A stretch of 58,996 nucleotides of DNA, from assembly GCF_030549615.1 (NCBI RefSeq), contig NZ_CP130832.1, positions 4,622,501-4,681,496 of the forward strand. The letters run 5' to 3'. Origin of the DNA: Stenotrophomonas sp. 610A2 (GTDB taxonomy: Bacteria; Pseudomonadota; Gammaproteobacteria; Xanthomonadales; Xanthomonadaceae). Under the pieces are notes generated by a model, which ran no database searches, had not been told where the DNA came from, and was given only the letters and a program-made list of their open reading frames with translations. Every line of letters starts with the position of its first letter. The first letter of the stretch is position 1. Made by a program: the position numbers and the translations under genes. Below are positions 1-8,625 of this stretch, one piece after another.

Positions 1-31
1 ATGCGGGTTGATCTGTTGCACCTCTATATAG

Positions 32-1222
32 ATGACCAATCCGGCTCCGCGTTCGTTCTTTCGTGATCTCTCGTTGCCTGCCGTGGTTGCCGGCTTCATT
101 ACGGTGCTGGTGGGCTTTGCCAGCTCGGCGGTGATCGTGTTCCAGGCAGCGCAGGCGGTTGGTGCCGGACAGGCCGAGATCGCGTCGTGGATGTGGGCAC
201 TGGGCATCGGCATGGGCGTCACCTGTATTGGTCTGTCGCTGCGCTACCGGGTGCCGGTGGTGACGGCCTGGTCCACGCCCGGTGCGGCGATGCTGGTGGT
301 CGGGGCAACCACGCTGCCGCTGTCCGATGCGATCGGTGCATTTGTGCTGGCCGCGTTGATGGGCGCGTTGGCCGGTTTCTCGGGGGTGTTCGAGAAGGCG
401 ATGCGAAGGATCCCGGTGTCGCTGGCCTCAGGCATGTTGGCCGGTGTGCTGCTGCGCTTTGGCCTGGATGTCTTTGTATCGGTGAACACCCAGCCGCTCT
501 TGGTGCTGCTGATGTTTGCCACCTACTTGATCGGGCGGCGCTGGTTGCCGCGCTATGCGGTGATCGCGACCTTGCTGGTGGGCGTGGCGATCGTCAGCGG
601 CAAGGGGCTGATGCACATGGAACAGGTGCAGCTGCAGATGGCGCTGCCGGTGTTCACCATGCCGACGCTGTCCTGGGCGGCGCTGTTCGGCATCGCCCTG
701 CCTTTGTTCATCGTCACCATGGCCTCGCAGAACGTGCCGGGCGTGGCGGTGTTGAAGGCCTCCGGCTATGACGCACCGATATCGCCGGTGATCGGTTGGA
801 TCGGGGTGGTCAATACCGCCTTGGCACCATTCGGTGGCTATGCCTTGAACCTGGCGGCGATCACCGCGGCGATCTGCATGGGCCGGGATGTGCATGAGGA
901 TCCGGCGCGGCGTTATACGGCGGCAGTGAGCGCAGGCGTGTTCTACATCGTGATCGGCTTGTTCGGGGCGACGGTGGCGGCGGTGTTTGCGGCATTCCCG
1001 AAGGAGCTGATCGCGACGCTGGCCGGCATCGCCCTGCTTGGAACCATCGGCAACAGCCTGGCGGTGGCCTTGAAGGAAGAGGCTGAGCGCGAGCCCGCGC
1101 TGGTGACCTTCCTGGTGACGGCGTCTGGGCTGTCGATGGCGGGTATTGGTTCTGCGTTCTGGGGCTTGGTCGCTGGTGTGATCACGCTACTGGTGCTGCG
1201 CCGGCCTGCGCCACTGCGCTGA
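32..1222 (+). CDS. BenE-family benzoate/H+ symporter-like transporter
   Basis: Predicted 396-residue inner-membrane protein, hydrophobic almost throughout, with about a dozen transmembrane segments. The N-terminal stretch (VVAGFITVLVGFASSAVIV) and the segment around VVTAWSTPGAAML are typical of the BenE family, whose characterised members import benzoate with protons. No benzoate catabolic gene lies nearby, so the substrate here is unknown. The start is the ATG at 32; I see no good Shine-Dalgarno sequence before it, and the region upstream is cut by the window edge. A strong hairpin terminator follows immediately. Family assignment is fairly secure; substrate is not. Confidence 0.85.
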   Translation: MTNPAPRSFFRDLSLPAVVAGFITVLVGFASSAVIVFQAAQAVGAGQAEIASWMWALGIGMGVTCIGLSLRYRVPVVTAWSTPGAAMLVVGATTLPLSDAIGAFVLAALMGALAGFSGVFEKAMRRIPVSLASGMLAGVLLRFGLDVFVSVNTQPLLVLLMFATYLIGRRWLPRYAVIATLLVGVAIVSGKGLMHMEQVQLQMALPVFTMPTLSWAALFGIALPLFIVTMASQNVPGVAVLKASGYDAPISPVIGWIGVVNTALAPFGGYALNLAAITAAICMGRDVHEDPARRYTAAVSAGVFYIVIGLFGATVAAVFAAFPKELIATLAGIALLGTIGNSLAVALKEEAEREPALVTFLVTASGLSMAGIGSAFWGLVAGVITLLVLRRPAPLR

Positions 1223-1236
1223 CTTCTGTACATGCA

Positions 1237-1283
1237 GTCAGTGCGCATCGGCTCGATATCAGCCGGTGCGCACTGACGTTTTT
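1237..1283 (+). terminator. Rho-independent terminator after the BenE gene
   Basis: A 17-pair stem with one G-U-type pair (left arm 1237-1253, loop 1254-1260, right arm 1261-1277) is followed by a T run at 1279-1283. It separates the transporter gene from the convergent GYF_2 gene, whose stop codon begins at 1283. Confidence 0.85.
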
Positions 1284-2014
1284 CACATGATAGTGAATGC
1301 GATTGTCACGTTGATCACGATCATCACAAAAATACCCGTGAACACGGCGGCGATGCTGGTTCCGCCACGCAGGCGCAGCTGCGCCCGCAGCGCATGGGCA
1401 CCCCCGGTGTTTGCAGCGGTCACCTGCTGAATCTGCTTCTGCGCATGCTTCAGGTAGAAGGCGTTGCCCAGGCCACCCGCGGCAACCGCAATACCAACGC
1501 TGACACCCCATGCCGCAAGATCCGGGATACCCATCAAGCGCAGCGCGGTTGAAAGCAGCAGGGACCCAACTCCCCACATCACCGCGAGCAGGTACATCTT
1601 GCGGTACAGCATCCACATCAAACCGAAGCAGAAGGCAGGCCAATGCCAGGTGTCCTTGGCATGGGGATGTTTTGCATCCAGGTGCCACTTCCGGCGGTAC
1701 TTATCAAAGTTGCTGCCGACAAAATCGGCGTAAGGCTTCAAGGTATCGTCCATCAACGCGAGCGACGGCTCACCGACAACGGCAGCTGGAGCCGCGTACG
1801 GATTACTGCCGTCGTGCTTGCCTTCTGCCGGCTCCGGCCAGGCCAGTTCCAGCGCGAAGTCCTGCACTGGCTGCCATTGCTCCATGCCCGCACGCCATAC
1901 CAGCGCAGATGGCGCCAGCCCACCCTCGGCAAACAGCAGCTTCATCTGTGCGGTGGCGAGCGGACCCTGCCGCTCGTGCTGGGCGTCGGTGTAATACCAC
2001 TGGGTATTCGGCAT
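1283..2014 (-). CDS. GYF_2 (DUF4339) domain membrane protein
   Basis: 243 residues. Residues 4-50 (WYYTDAQHERQGPL through GMEQWQPV) form a GYF_2/DUF4339 domain, a small fold thought to bind proline-rich peptides. The C-terminal half has a DUF2628-like pattern: a motif rich in W and H (KDTWHWPAFCFGLMWMLYRK), then three hydrophobic segments near residues 130-160, 165-190 and 222-243, so the protein is probably an inner-membrane protein with its GYF_2 domain in the cytoplasm. The ATG at 2014 is the natural start because the GYF_2 domain begins at once. Specific function unknown. Confidence 0.75.
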   Translation of the reverse strand: MPNTQWYYTDAQHERQGPLATAQMKLLFAEGGLAPSALVWRAGMEQWQPVQDFALELAWPEPAEGKHDGSNPYAAPAAVVGEPSLALMDDTLKPYADFVGSNFDKYRRKWHLDAKHPHAKDTWHWPAFCFGLMWMLYRKMYLLAVMWGVGSLLLSTALRLMGIPDLAAWGVSVGIAVAAGGLGNAFYLKHAQKQIQQVTAANTGGAHALRAQLRLRGGTSIAAVFTGIFVMIVINVTIAFTIM

Positions 2015-2102
2015 TGCTTCTTCCTTGATGGAACGACTACTGCCTTCATGGCAGCGGGATTGACGCTAGTTCGCGCGCGTAAGCCTCACAAGCGGATTGC
2101 AC

Positions 2103-4262
2103 TCAAAGTGGTTTGACCTCGAATACTTGCTTGAGTGTGTGGCGTCCGCCGGGCGCCAGCTCGATCACGTCCGGGCCGGCATTGGCGGCTTCCACGCAGA
2201 CGTAGTTGCGCCACGCTGCACCGATGTCGTCCATCTTTGCAGCACCGGCTTCGCCGGCATTCCAGACCACGGCGGTGCGGCTGCCGCTGGTGCTGATGTC
2301 GATGGCCCGCTTGAAGCCCGGGTCGCGCAGTACGTAATGGCCACCGGCCTGGGTGTAGAGGCGATCGCTGCGGCCGGGGTCACGCGGGTCGCGCAGGTTC
2401 CAATCACCCTTCTGCACGTGGGCGTTGCCGTTGTCGAGCTTGTCCAGGTAGGTGAGCCCATCCAGTCCGGTGACATCCACCTTCAAGGCATCGCTGACAT
2501 TGAAGTAGTTGTGCAGGGCCTGGGTGAAGCTGGTCGCCTGGCTGCCGGTGTTCTCGGTGATCAACTCCTGCTCCAGGGTGCGGCCGATGCGCACCACCAT
2601 CTGCAGGCGCAGCCCGAGGTTGTCCATCGGCGACGGTGCAAGGGTCAAGACCACGCTGCCATCGGCTTCGCGACGGGCGTCGCGCAGCTCCCAGGCGACA
2701 GTGCGCACGAAACCATGCGCAGGCACGTCATTGCCCTGCCCTTGCCGCGAGAAGTACGGCCAGCACACCGGCGCACCGCCACGGATGGGCGTGGGCGGTT
2801 GCTTGGCACTGGGCGAAAGCCACATCACGTCCTGGCCACCATTGGGCACGAAGGACAGCAACTGCCCGCCGAACACGCTGATGGCCGCGGTGGAGAACGG
2901 GGTTTCCACCTTCCAGGCGGTGAAGCCCTTGAAGTCGCCTGTGCTCAGGCCCTGCGCATCCTTCATTGAAACGTTGCTCCGTACGATCGGTGATTGGACA
3001 AGTTGCTGGTAATTGGGCGGCAGCTGGAACGCCGTCGGCTGCGCCGGCTTGGCACTGCGCAGTGCCTGCAGGATGCGGGTGCCGGCACGGCCGTCTGCGT
3101 TCTTCCAGCCGAGGCGCTGCTGTTCGACCTGGATGGCGCGGCGGGTGGCGGTGCCGACCATGCCGTCAGCGCTGCCGATATCGTGCCCGCGCGCGAGCAG
3201 CAGGGTCTGCAGTTCGCGACGCTCATCGCGGCCGATGCCGGGGTCATCGGTGGGCCAGGCCGCACTCAGACCGCTGCCGCCGCGCAGGCGGTCGGCCAAG
3301 GTGGCGATCGCCAATGCGTAGCTCTCTGCTGCGTTATAGGAATAAATCGCGTCGTAATTGCGGAATACCAGCAAGGCCGGGCCCTTGGCGCCGGCCGGCA
3401 ACAGCAAAGCGGCATTGCTGTCGTCAGTGATCGCCGATACCTGCAGCGGCTTGCCGTCGGCCAAGGTGATACCCAGCGCGCGCCAGTCCGCCAGCGGCTT
3501 GCGCTTGGTGCGACCGGCGAGTGCGGCGTTGAAGTTGGCCGGGATGCGTACTTCCACGCCCCACGGCTGGCCGGTACGCCAGCCCGACTGCTTCAGGTAA
3601 TTGGCGGTGGAGGCCAGCGCATCGGGAATGCTGGCGACCAGGTCACGGCGGCCATCGCCGTCGCCATCCACCGCGATGCGGGCGTAGGTGGATGGCATGA
3701 ACTGGGTGTGGCCGAAGGCGCCGGCCCAGGAGCCGGTCAGGCCAGTCGGGTTCAGATCGCCTTTGTCGATCAGCTTGAGCAGAGCCAGCAGTTCACCTTT
3801 GAAGAAGGGCTGGCGGCGGCCGTTGCAGGACAGGGTGGCCAGCGACTGCAGCAACGGGCGCTTGCCGAACACGCGGCCGTAATCGCTCTCCACGCCCCAG
3901 ACCGCGACGATGGTGGCTGGATCGACACCATACTGGGCGCTGACCTGATCCAGCAGCACGCGGTGCTGGCTGAGCAGCGCGCGGCCATCGGCGATGCGGC
4001 GGCTGTCGACCAGCGAGGCCAGATAATCCCAGATCGGGGTGGTGAACTCGGGCTGTGCATCGAGCAGTGGCAGCACGCTCAGGTCGGGGGTGATGCTGCT
4101 GAAAACCTGATCAAACTTTTCGCCGTTGATGCCCTGGGCGACGGCGGCGGTCTTGAGTGAGGCACCGCAGCTGCCGAAGTCGGTGATCGCAGCGTTGGCT
4201 GAGAAGGCCAGCGTGAGCGCGGCCAGCGTGGTGCCTGCACGCAGCAGGTTGATCGGGTTCAT
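2103..4262 (-). CDS. Lytic murein transglycosylase (MltB-like) fused to D-hexose-6-phosphate mutarotase (YeaD-like)
   Basis: One open frame of 719 residues from the ATG at 4262, which has AAGGAG 7 nt upstream. Residues 1-24 are a Sec signal peptide ending SANA. Residues 25-330 are an SLT_2/MltB transglycosylase with the catalytic Glu at about 125 (VWGVESDYGR) and the GHTQFMPSTY motif; it cleaves peptidoglycan glycan strands in the periplasm. Residues about 345-405 are a peptidoglycan-binding domain. From about residue 433 the frame continues without a stop into a YeaD-type mutarotase (GGAPVCWPYF, AHGFVRT, LHNYFNV, CVEAAN). YeaD enzymes act on sugar phosphates in the cytoplasm, so the fusion joins two compartments. 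An internal ATG at 2966 has its own GGAG (2977-2980) and could give a separate 287-residue mutarotase. The linker PPNYQQLVQSPIV resembles translated spacer. The upstream extension of the frame (to 4658) is repeat DNA and was excluded. Confidence 0.82.
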   Translation of the reverse strand: MNPINLLRAGTTLAALTLAFSANAAITDFGSCGASLKTAAVAQGINGEKFDQVFSSITPDLSVLPLLDAQPEFTTPIWDYLASLVDSRRIADGRALLSQHRVLLDQVSAQYGVDPATIVAVWGVESDYGRVFGKRPLLQSLATLSCNGRRQPFFKGELLALLKLIDKGDLNPTGLTGSWAGAFGHTQFMPSTYARIAVDGDGDGRRDLVASIPDALASTANYLKQSGWRTGQPWGVEVRIPANFNAALAGRTKRKPLADWRALGITLADGKPLQVSAITDDSNAALLLPAGAKGPALLVFRNYDAIYSYNAAESYALAIATLADRLRGGSGLSAAWPTDDPGIGRDERRELQTLLLARGHDIGSADGMVGTATRRAIQVEQQRLGWKNADGRAGTRILQALRSAKPAQPTAFQLPPNYQQLVQSPIVRSNVSMKDAQGLSTGDFKGFTAWKVETPFSTAAISVFGGQLLSFVPNGGQDVMWLSPSAKQPPTPIRGGAPVCWPYFSRQGQGNDVPAHGFVRTVAWELRDARREADGSVVLTLAPSPMDNLGLRLQMVVRIGRTLEQELITENTGSQATSFTQALHNYFNVSDALKVDVTGLDGLTYLDKLDNGNAHVQKGDWNLRDPRDPGRSDRLYTQAGGHYVLRDPGFKRAIDISTSGSRTAVVWNAGEAGAAKMDDIGAAWRNYVCVEAANAGPDVIELAPGGRHTLKQVFEVKPL
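2966..2980 (-). promoter_or_regulatory. Internal ribosome-binding site and ATG for the mutarotase half
   Basis: On the minus strand GGAG (2977-2980) lies 10 nt before an in-frame ATG (2964-2966) exactly where mutarotase homology starts (MKDAQGLSTG). This suggests independent initiation inside the fused reading frame. The spacing is slightly long, so this is suggestive only. Confidence 0.45.
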
Positions 4263-4469
4263 CCATACGCTCCTTGCACTGGAGCTTGATGATAAGCGGT
4301 GTGGGTGTGTGGTTGCGGCTGGTTCTGCTTGGTTGTGGGAACGGCGTGAGCTGCGAAGCTGGGGATGTTTGAGGGGCGAAAGCCGAAAATCCAAAAGCTG
4401 AAGGTCAAAAGCCAAAAGCACCCCTCCCCAACCCTCCCCTGCGCTGCGCGCAAGGGACGGGGCGGAAGC

Positions 4470-4634
4470 GTAGTGCCGAGCCGTGCTCGGCAGAGGCTTC
4501 ACCGGTAAGGCCCCAGCCGAGCATGGCTCGGCTCTACCAAATGGCTTCACCGGTAAGGCCCCAGCCGAGCGTGGCTCGGCTCTACCAAATGGCTTGGCCG
4601 GTAACGCCCCTGCCGAGCATGGCTCGGCACTACC
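4470..4634. repeat. SMAG (GTAG-headed) palindromic repeat array, four copies
   Basis: Four related palindromes built on TGCCGAGCATGGCTCGGCA or its AGCCGAGC variant lie at 4470-4493, 4515-4537, 4563-4585 and 4611-4633. They alternate in orientation, carry GTAG or its complement at one edge, and are joined by spacers of the type TTCACCGGTAAGGCCCC. This matches the SMAG REP-like elements of Stenotrophomonas. The array fills most of the 405-base gap between the transglycosylase and ychJ; the rest (4410-4460) is part of a CCCTCCCC-type repeat. Confidence 0.85.
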
Positions 4635-4667
4635 TGTGGGTTCCTGCGCTGCGCGCAAGGGAGGGAG

Positions 4668-5066
4668 TTAGGTGCCGGCGGCGTCCAGGTAATACCAGCG
4701 GCCGTCGATGCGCTGGAAGCGGCTGTGCTCGACCATCTTTACCGCGCTGCCACCGCCTACGCGGTAGCGGGCGGTGAATTCGACTTCGGCCGTGTCTTCG
4801 CCGGTGATCACGTGCCGCTGCACGCTCAGGCCCAGCCATTGCGTGCGTTGGCCCGGGGCATCGTCCAGCGACAGCGTGGCCGGGCGAGTGTCCGGGTGCC
4901 AGCTGGCGAGCAGGTAATCAACGTCCTTGATTACATAGGCGCTGTAGCGCGATCGCATCAGCGACTCGGCATCCGGCGCGGCTTCGCCGGCGTGGTAGCG
5001 ACCACAGCAGGCGGCGTAGGTCTGGTCCCGGCCGCAGGGACAGGAAGATGTGGGAGATATCTGCAT
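4668..5066 (-). CDS. YchJ/UPF0225 family protein with SEC-C-like metal-binding motif
   Basis: 132 residues from the ATG at 5066. It opens with the cysteine-rich motif [17 protein letters not shown], typical of YchJ and SEC-C zinc-binding segments, followed by the conserved [10 protein letters not shown] and a small NTF2-like C-terminal half ending in RWYYLDAAG. The biochemical role of this widespread family is not established. The frame stays open upstream to 5336, but that part overlaps the divergent TauE/SafE gene and has no family similarity, so the short start is preferred. Confidence 0.82.
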   Translation of the reverse strand: MQISPTSSCPCGRDQTYAACCGRYHAGEAAPDAESLMRSRYSAYVIKDVDYLLASWHPDTRPATLSLDDAPGQRTQWLGLSVQRHVITGEDTAEVEFTARYRVGGGSAVKMVEHSRFQRIDGRWYYLDAAGT

Positions 5067-5154
5067 GCGCGCATTTTCATCCACGTCCGCCGCAGTTCCA
5101 AGCGATCTGCGGCCGCACTGAGCGTATGCTGTCGCGCCCTGCGCCGGAGTTGCC

Positions 5155-5934
5155 ATGCTGGAGTTGATTCCACCCGAACTGCCTTGGTTGCTGGTCATCG
5201 CCTTCATCGCAGGGTTGGTGGACGCAGCGGTTGGCGGTGGTGGCTTGATCCAGTTGCCAGGCTTGTTCACTGCGTTGCCGCAGCAGACACCAGCGGCCTT
5301 GCTCGGCACCAACAAGTTCAGCTCGGTATTCGGCACCGGCGCCTCGGCGCTGCGCTATGCGCGCGCAGTGCGTTTCCCATGGCGGCCGGTGTTGCTGGCG
5401 GCTGCAGCCGCTTTCGCGTTCTCCTTCCTCGGTGCCACCGCGGTGACGCTGCTGTCGAAGGAAGCGGTACGGCCTTTGGTGCTGACCCTGCTGATCGTGA
5501 TGCTGGGCTATACGCTGGCCAAGAAGGATTTCGGCGCACTGCACCGGCCACGCGAGGTTGGCCGCCGCGAATTGCTGATCGCGCTGGCGATGGGCGGGGT
5601 GATCGGTTTCTACGATGGCTTCTTCGGACCGGGCACCGGCAGCTTCCTGATCTTCCTGTTCGTGCGCTTCTTCGGGCTGGACTTCCTGCGTGCCTCGGCC
5701 GCTTCCAAGGTGGTCAACCTGGCAACCAATATCGCGGCATTGTCGTTCTTCGTGCCCAGCGGCAATGTGCTGCTGGCACTGGCCATCCCCATGGCGGCAG
5801 CCAACGTGCTGGGGGCGGTGACCGGCACCCGGCTTGCCCTGCGCGGCGGCACCCCATTGATTCGCAAGCTTTTTGTGGTGCTGGTAGTGGTGCTTATCGC
5901 ACGCATGGCCTGGGATACCTTCAGCGCGGCGTGA
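5155..5934 (+). CDS. TauE/SafE (TSUP) family sulfite/organic-acid exporter
   Basis: 259-residue polytopic membrane protein with the TSUP hallmark near the N-terminus ([19 protein letters not shown]) and its second copy in the C-terminal half ([13 protein letters not shown]). Members export small sulfur-containing or organic anions such as sulfite, sulfoacetate or taurine-derived compounds across the inner membrane. No sulfur-metabolism genes adjoin it, so the substrate is unknown. It starts 88 bases from the divergent ychJ start and the two may share an intergenic promoter region. Confidence 0.88.
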   Translation: MLELIPPELPWLLVIAFIAGLVDAAVGGGGLIQLPGLFTALPQQTPAALLGTNKFSSVFGTGASALRYARAVRFPWRPVLLAAAAAFAFSFLGATAVTLLSKEAVRPLVLTLLIVMLGYTLAKKDFGALHRPREVGRRELLIALAMGGVIGFYDGFFGPGTGSFLIFLFVRFFGLDFLRASAASKVVNLATNIAALSFFVPSGNVLLALAIPMAAANVLGAVTGTRLALRGGTPLIRKLFVVLVVVLIARMAWDTFSAA

Positions 5935-6029
5935 AGCAGGCTTGCACATAGCTAAATTTCGATCACTGGAAATTCTTGACGTACGTCACATAGTGGTGCA
6001 GTAAGAAGCCAACCGGGGATGGCGCATCC

Positions 6030-7661
6030 ATGACCAAACGTTATCGAATCGCTGCGTTGCTGCTGCTTGCCGCAGCGATACTTGCCTGTGTGCCAGTGCT
6101 GTATTCACTGCACCAGGCACGCAAACAGGCCATCCGCGAGAAGTATGTGTTGCTCGATGACGTCTCCACGAGCATCCGCCGCGAGGTCGCTGGCACCATC
6201 GGTGTGATCGAGCGCCTGAGCGCGGAGATGCGCAGCAGCGGTGATGCCCCCTGCAGCCCGGCCGGGCTGCTGCGGATGCAGCGCTTCGGCATCAGCTCGC
6301 ACATCGTCAAGAGCACCCTGTACCTGCAGGACGGCAAGGTTGTCTGCTCCTCCGGCGGCGCACTGATGCAACAGATCGCGCTGCCTCCGAACCCGTTGCG
6401 TGCAGCGGACGGTGTGCTGGTCTACACCCAGGTGCAGGTTCCGGGTCTGCCCGGGCACGAGTACGTGATACTGGAGAAGGACGGCTACGCCCTGCTGGTC
6501 TATCCGGACGGGCTGATCTCCCCGTTCGCCCGCCCCGACCTGTCACTTGGCCTGTTCAACAGCATGGACGGCCGCTACGCCGCGCGTCAGGGCACCCTGC
6601 TGCCGGGCTGGACAACGACAACGGCGGACAAGAACCACGACGGCCACTTCACCGATGCCGAGGCGGGCTACCTGGTGGTACGCCGGGTACTGCGCCCCGG
6701 CGGCACCGGCGTGATCGTGGCCACGCCGCTGGCCACGATTGATACGCGCATGGCCCAGTTCGCCCATTGGTTCATTCCGATCGGCATCGTCGCCGGGCTG
6801 GCGGTGCTGGGCATGGCGCTGGTGATGATCCGCCGGCAATGGTCGACCCGTGCCGAGCTGTTGCGTGCCATCAACAAGGGCCACTTCTTCCTGGTGTACC
6901 AGCCGGTGTTCTGCCTGCAGGACGACACCTGCATCGGCGCGGAGGCGCTGCTGCGCTGGGAGCACGAGGACGGCACCGTGGTTCCACCGGACCGCTTCAT
7001 TCCCTTTGCCGAGGATGCCGGGCTGATCCAGCTGGTCACCCGCCGGGTGCTGGAACTGGTGGTGCAGGACCTGAGCGGCTTCTTCCGCCAGTACCCTCGC
7101 TTCCGCCTCGGCGTGAACCTGTCGCCGCGCGACCTGCAATCGATGGACACCCCGCAGCTGCTGGCGGAGATGCAGCAGGCCATCGGCCCCGGCAATGGCC
7201 AGTTCGTGGTGGAAGCCACCGAACGCGGCCTGCTGGAGGAAACCAGCGCGCAGGATGTGGTGGCGGCGATCCACGCGCTGGGCATCGAGATCGCCATCGA
7301 TGACTTCGGCACCGGCTATTCCAGCCTCGCCTATCTGACCACCTATCCGTTCGACATCCTCAAGGTGGACAAGAGCTTCACCTCCACCGCCTGCACTGAA
7401 GCGGTCACCAGCCAGGTCGCCACCCACATCATCGAGCTGGCATCCAGCCTGAACATGCAGACGCTGGTAGAGGGCATCGAGAGCCAGGAACAGGCCGATT
7501 TCTTCCGCAGCAGGGGCGTGCTGTACGGACAGGGCTATTTCTTCGCCCGCCCGATGCGTGCCGAAGACCTGGCCGCGTTCGTGCCCTTGCATACGCATCC
7601 CGGCCAGCATGCGGCGCGGCCGCCGGCCGAAAAACACGAATCCGCAACCACTCCGGATTGA
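6030..7661 (+). CDS. Membrane cyclic-di-GMP phosphodiesterase with CSS-motif sensor and EAL domain
   Basis: 543 residues. A transmembrane helix at about 5-28 and a second near 245-265 bracket a periplasmic CSS-motif domain with the diagnostic VCSSGG (residues about 108-113) and a nearby DAPCS cysteine. The cytoplasmic C-terminus is an EAL domain: EALLRWEHEDG near 304, DDFGTGYSSLAYL near 424, and LVEGIES. Motif residues needed for c-di-GMP hydrolysis appear intact, and there is no GGDEF partner. In enterobacterial CSS-EAL proteins the paired periplasmic cysteines form a redox-sensitive disulfide controlled by DsbA/DsbB; by analogy this protein may couple envelope redox state to c-di-GMP level. 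The gene appears monocistronic. Confidence 0.9.
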   Translation: MTKRYRIAALLLLAAAILACVPVLYSLHQARKQAIREKYVLLDDVSTSIRREVAGTIGVIERLSAEMRSSGDAPCSPAGLLRMQRFGISSHIVKSTLYLQDGKVVCSSGGALMQQIALPPNPLRAADGVLVYTQVQVPGLPGHEYVILEKDGYALLVYPDGLISPFARPDLSLGLFNSMDGRYAARQGTLLPGWTTTTADKNHDGHFTDAEAGYLVVRRVLRPGGTGVIVATPLATIDTRMAQFAHWFIPIGIVAGLAVLGMALVMIRRQWSTRAELLRAINKGHFFLVYQPVFCLQDDTCIGAEALLRWEHEDGTVVPPDRFIPFAEDAGLIQLVTRRVLELVVQDLSGFFRQYPRFRLGVNLSPRDLQSMDTPQLLAEMQQAIGPGNGQFVVEATERGLLEETSAQDVVAAIHALGIEIAIDDFGTGYSSLAYLTTYPFDILKVDKSFTSTACTEAVTSQVATHIIELASSLNMQTLVEGIESQEQADFFRSRGVLYGQGYFFARPMRAEDLAAFVPLHTHPGQHAARPPAEKHESATTPD

Positions 7662-7737
7662 TCCCACGCAATGCGCCTGCAAGGCAAACGCGGGACGCTG
7701 CCCACATGCGGAATGACCGCAGCTGTGGAAATGTCAC

Positions 7738-8481
7738 ATGCAACACGATTTTGCCGGCCGCATCGCGCTGGTTACCGGTGCCGCCTCCGGCATAGGTGAG
7801 GCGGTAGTTCGACAGCTGGCCGCACGCGGTGCAAGCGTATTGGCCGCCGATATCGACGGTGATGCCGCCACCGCGGTCGCGCTGTCATTGGGCGAACGGG
7901 TACAGGCGCTGCAGGTGGATGTCAGCGACCCGGATGCAGTGCGGCTGATGGTCAACGCCTGCAACGAACGCTTCGGCGGCCTGCATCTGGCGGTCAACAA
8001 CGCCGGCATCAGCGGCGCCAGCCTGCAGACCGCCGATTACCCGCTGGAAGAATGGCACCGCGTGCTCGGGGTCAACCTGCACGGCGTGTTCTATTCGATG
8101 AAGTACGAGATCCCGGCCATCCTCGCCAGCGGCGGCGGTGCGGTGGTCAACATGGCCTCGATCCTGGGCAGCAATGGCTGGGCCGGCGCGGCTGCTTACG
8201 TGGCCGCCAAGCACGCGTTGATCGGCATGACCAAGAGCGCAGCGCTGGAGTACTCCGCGCGCGGGCTGCGGATCAATGCCGTGGGCCCTGGTTTCATCGA
8301 TACACCGCTGCTGCAGGACATGGATGACCGCGCCTACGCCGGACTGGTGGCGCTGCACCCGGCCGGTCGGCTGGGCAAGGCAGAGGAAGTCGCGGCGTTG
8401 ACCTGCTTCCTGCTGTCGGACAAAGCCTCGTTCATCACCGGGAGCTACCACTTGGTCGACGGCGGCTATTCATCACGGTGA
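7738..8481 (+). CDS. Short-chain dehydrogenase/reductase (SDR, classical)
   Basis: 247 residues with all classical SDR landmarks: cofactor loop TGAASGIG (residues about 13-20), NNAG, the catalytic Ser in NMASILGS and the Tyr/Lys pair in AAYVAAKHAL, and a C-terminal DGGYSSR. The Asp after beta-strand 2 (AADIDGD) favours NAD(H) over NADP(H). It resembles FabG-like or 3-hydroxyacyl/alcohol dehydrogenases, but the substrate cannot be read from sequence. It lies upstream of the TonB-dependent receptor with a 144-base gap; no functional link is evident. Confidence 0.88.
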   Translation: MQHDFAGRIALVTGAASGIGEAVVRQLAARGASVLAADIDGDAATAVALSLGERVQALQVDVSDPDAVRLMVNACNERFGGLHLAVNNAGISGASLQTADYPLEEWHRVLGVNLHGVFYSMKYEIPAILASGGGAVVNMASILGSNGWAGAAAYVAAKHALIGMTKSAALEYSARGLRINAVGPGFIDTPLLQDMDDRAYAGLVALHPAGRLGKAEEVAALTCFLLSDKASFITGSYHLVDGGYSSR

Positions 8482-8625
8482 ACTGACGTAACAACGGTTT
8501 CATTACGCGGATTCAGGTTCGCGTTGAGACGCCTCTGCTTGTTTGCGCCTAACGAATTGCTTACAAATCGGCTACGCCCGTCATGGTGGCGGGCACGTAG
8601 TCCGGCAATCACCAGGAGCATTCCG

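Noticed and set aside
1..31. Short frame starting with ATG at base 1
   Set aside because: It ends after about 20 codons inside the BenE gene and could simply reflect the window edge.
4263..4658. N-terminal extension of the transglycosylase frame
   Set aside because: It translates SMAG repeat DNA (SAEPCSAGALP-type repeats). The signal peptide and ribosome-binding site place the real start at 4262.
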